This document shows, in pieces, positions 14,433-14,699 of a stretch of 14,699 bases of DNA. The stretch's first letter is position 1, and every line of letters begins with the position of its first letter. This DNA comes from an uncultured Alistipes sp. (GTDB taxonomy: Bacteria > Bacteroidota > Bacteroidia > Bacteroidales > Rikenellaceae), in assembly GCF_902388705.1 (NCBI RefSeq), contig NZ_CABMQJ010000047.1, positions 1 through 14,699 on the forward strand, given 5' to 3'. The notes under the pieces are model-generated. The model did no database searches. It was not told the origin of the DNA and saw nothing but the letters and a program-made list of their open reading frames with translations. Position numbers and translations under genes: made by a program.

Positions 14433-14699
14433 TTACCGTTTCGCATCGAGCAGGGCCCGCAGAATTCCCTCCTCGTCGTAGCCGCAAAGGGCATAAAGCT
14501 GCGCGGGCGTACCGTGCTCGACCCACTCGTCGCCGATGCCCAGCGAACGGACCTCGGCCCCGCAGCCCCGGGCGTTGAAGAATGCCGTGACGGCCTCGCC
14601 GACGCCGCCGCGCAGCGCACCGTCCTCGACCGTGACCACACGGCGGAATTTCGCGCCCACTTCGGCGAGCAGCCGTTCGTCGAGCGGCTTGACGAAACG
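14433..14699 (-). CDS. dxs: 1-deoxy-D-xylulose-5-phosphate synthase, C-terminal end only
   Basis: The last 88 residues are in the window; the gene continues beyond 14699. RFVKPLDERLLAEV then VVTVEDGALRGGVGEAVTAF, LGIGDEWVEHGTPAQLY and GILRALLDAK match the C-terminal domain of DXS (E. coli RFVKPLDE, VTVEENAIMGGAG, IPQGT). DXS makes deoxyxylulose 5-phosphate from pyruvate and glyceraldehyde 3-phosphate, the first step of the MEP isoprenoid route, using thiamine diphosphate. The catalytic and cofactor domains are outside the window. Confidence 0.9.
   Translation of the reverse strand, partial: RFVKPLDERLLAEVGAKFRRVVTVEDGALRGGVGEAVTAFFNARGCGAEVRSLGIGDEWVEHGTPAQLYALCGYDEEGILRALLDAKR

Overview
The window looks like the chromosome of a gut Bacteroidota, most likely Alistipes or a close relative. 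Three things point there: promoters with the Bacteroidota pattern TTTG-N19..21-TAnnTTTG, high GC in the right-hand genes, and an alpha-oxoamine synthase resembling the cysteate acyltransferases of sulfonolipid makers. The genus is inferred from general knowledge, not from a search. TGA ends the arsC and acr3 genes, so the code is standard.

Layout. Positions 1 to about 8426 hold the right part of an integrated mobilizable or conjugative element whose left end lies outside the window. It starts with a leftward mobilization gene interrupted by TGA (1-227). Next is a gene-free stretch with direct repeats, two stem-loops that may belong to an origin of transfer, and a 16-copy CCAAAR array (582-716). 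Then come a small helix-turn-helix gene broken by two TGA codons (754-1041) and an intact paralogue (1043-1348) ending at a strong terminator. The cargo is an eight-gene arsenic operon, arsR-arsE-arsF-arsG-arsD-arsA-arsC-acr3 (1539-6842). A two-way terminator separates it from a leftward tyrosine recombinase (6953-8176). The recombinase lies beside tRNA-Gly(GCC) (8427-8499), whose 3' end faces the element and is the likely integration target.

Positions 8427-14699 look like host chromosome. They hold the PLP-dependent acyltransferase, a dicarboxylate/amino-acid:cation symporter, a three-gene rightward cluster (radical SAM protein, secreted Ig-like-domain protein, YaaA), a leftward lipocalin, and the 3' end of dxs.

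How the operon should work. ArsC reduces arsenate using thioredoxin. ArsD passes As(III) to the ATPase ArsA, and Acr3 exports it. ArsE, ArsF and ArsG belong to families linked to nitroaromatic arsenicals such as roxarsone. Their visible features are a cytosolic CPRC thioredoxin-like protein, a CcdA-like membrane protein with a Cys pair, and a CxxC lipoprotein. These would equally suit a thiol relay across the inner membrane. ArsR probably shuts off the promoter by binding an inverted repeat whose spacer is exactly the -7 box. A second copy of the operator core lies between arsR and arsE.
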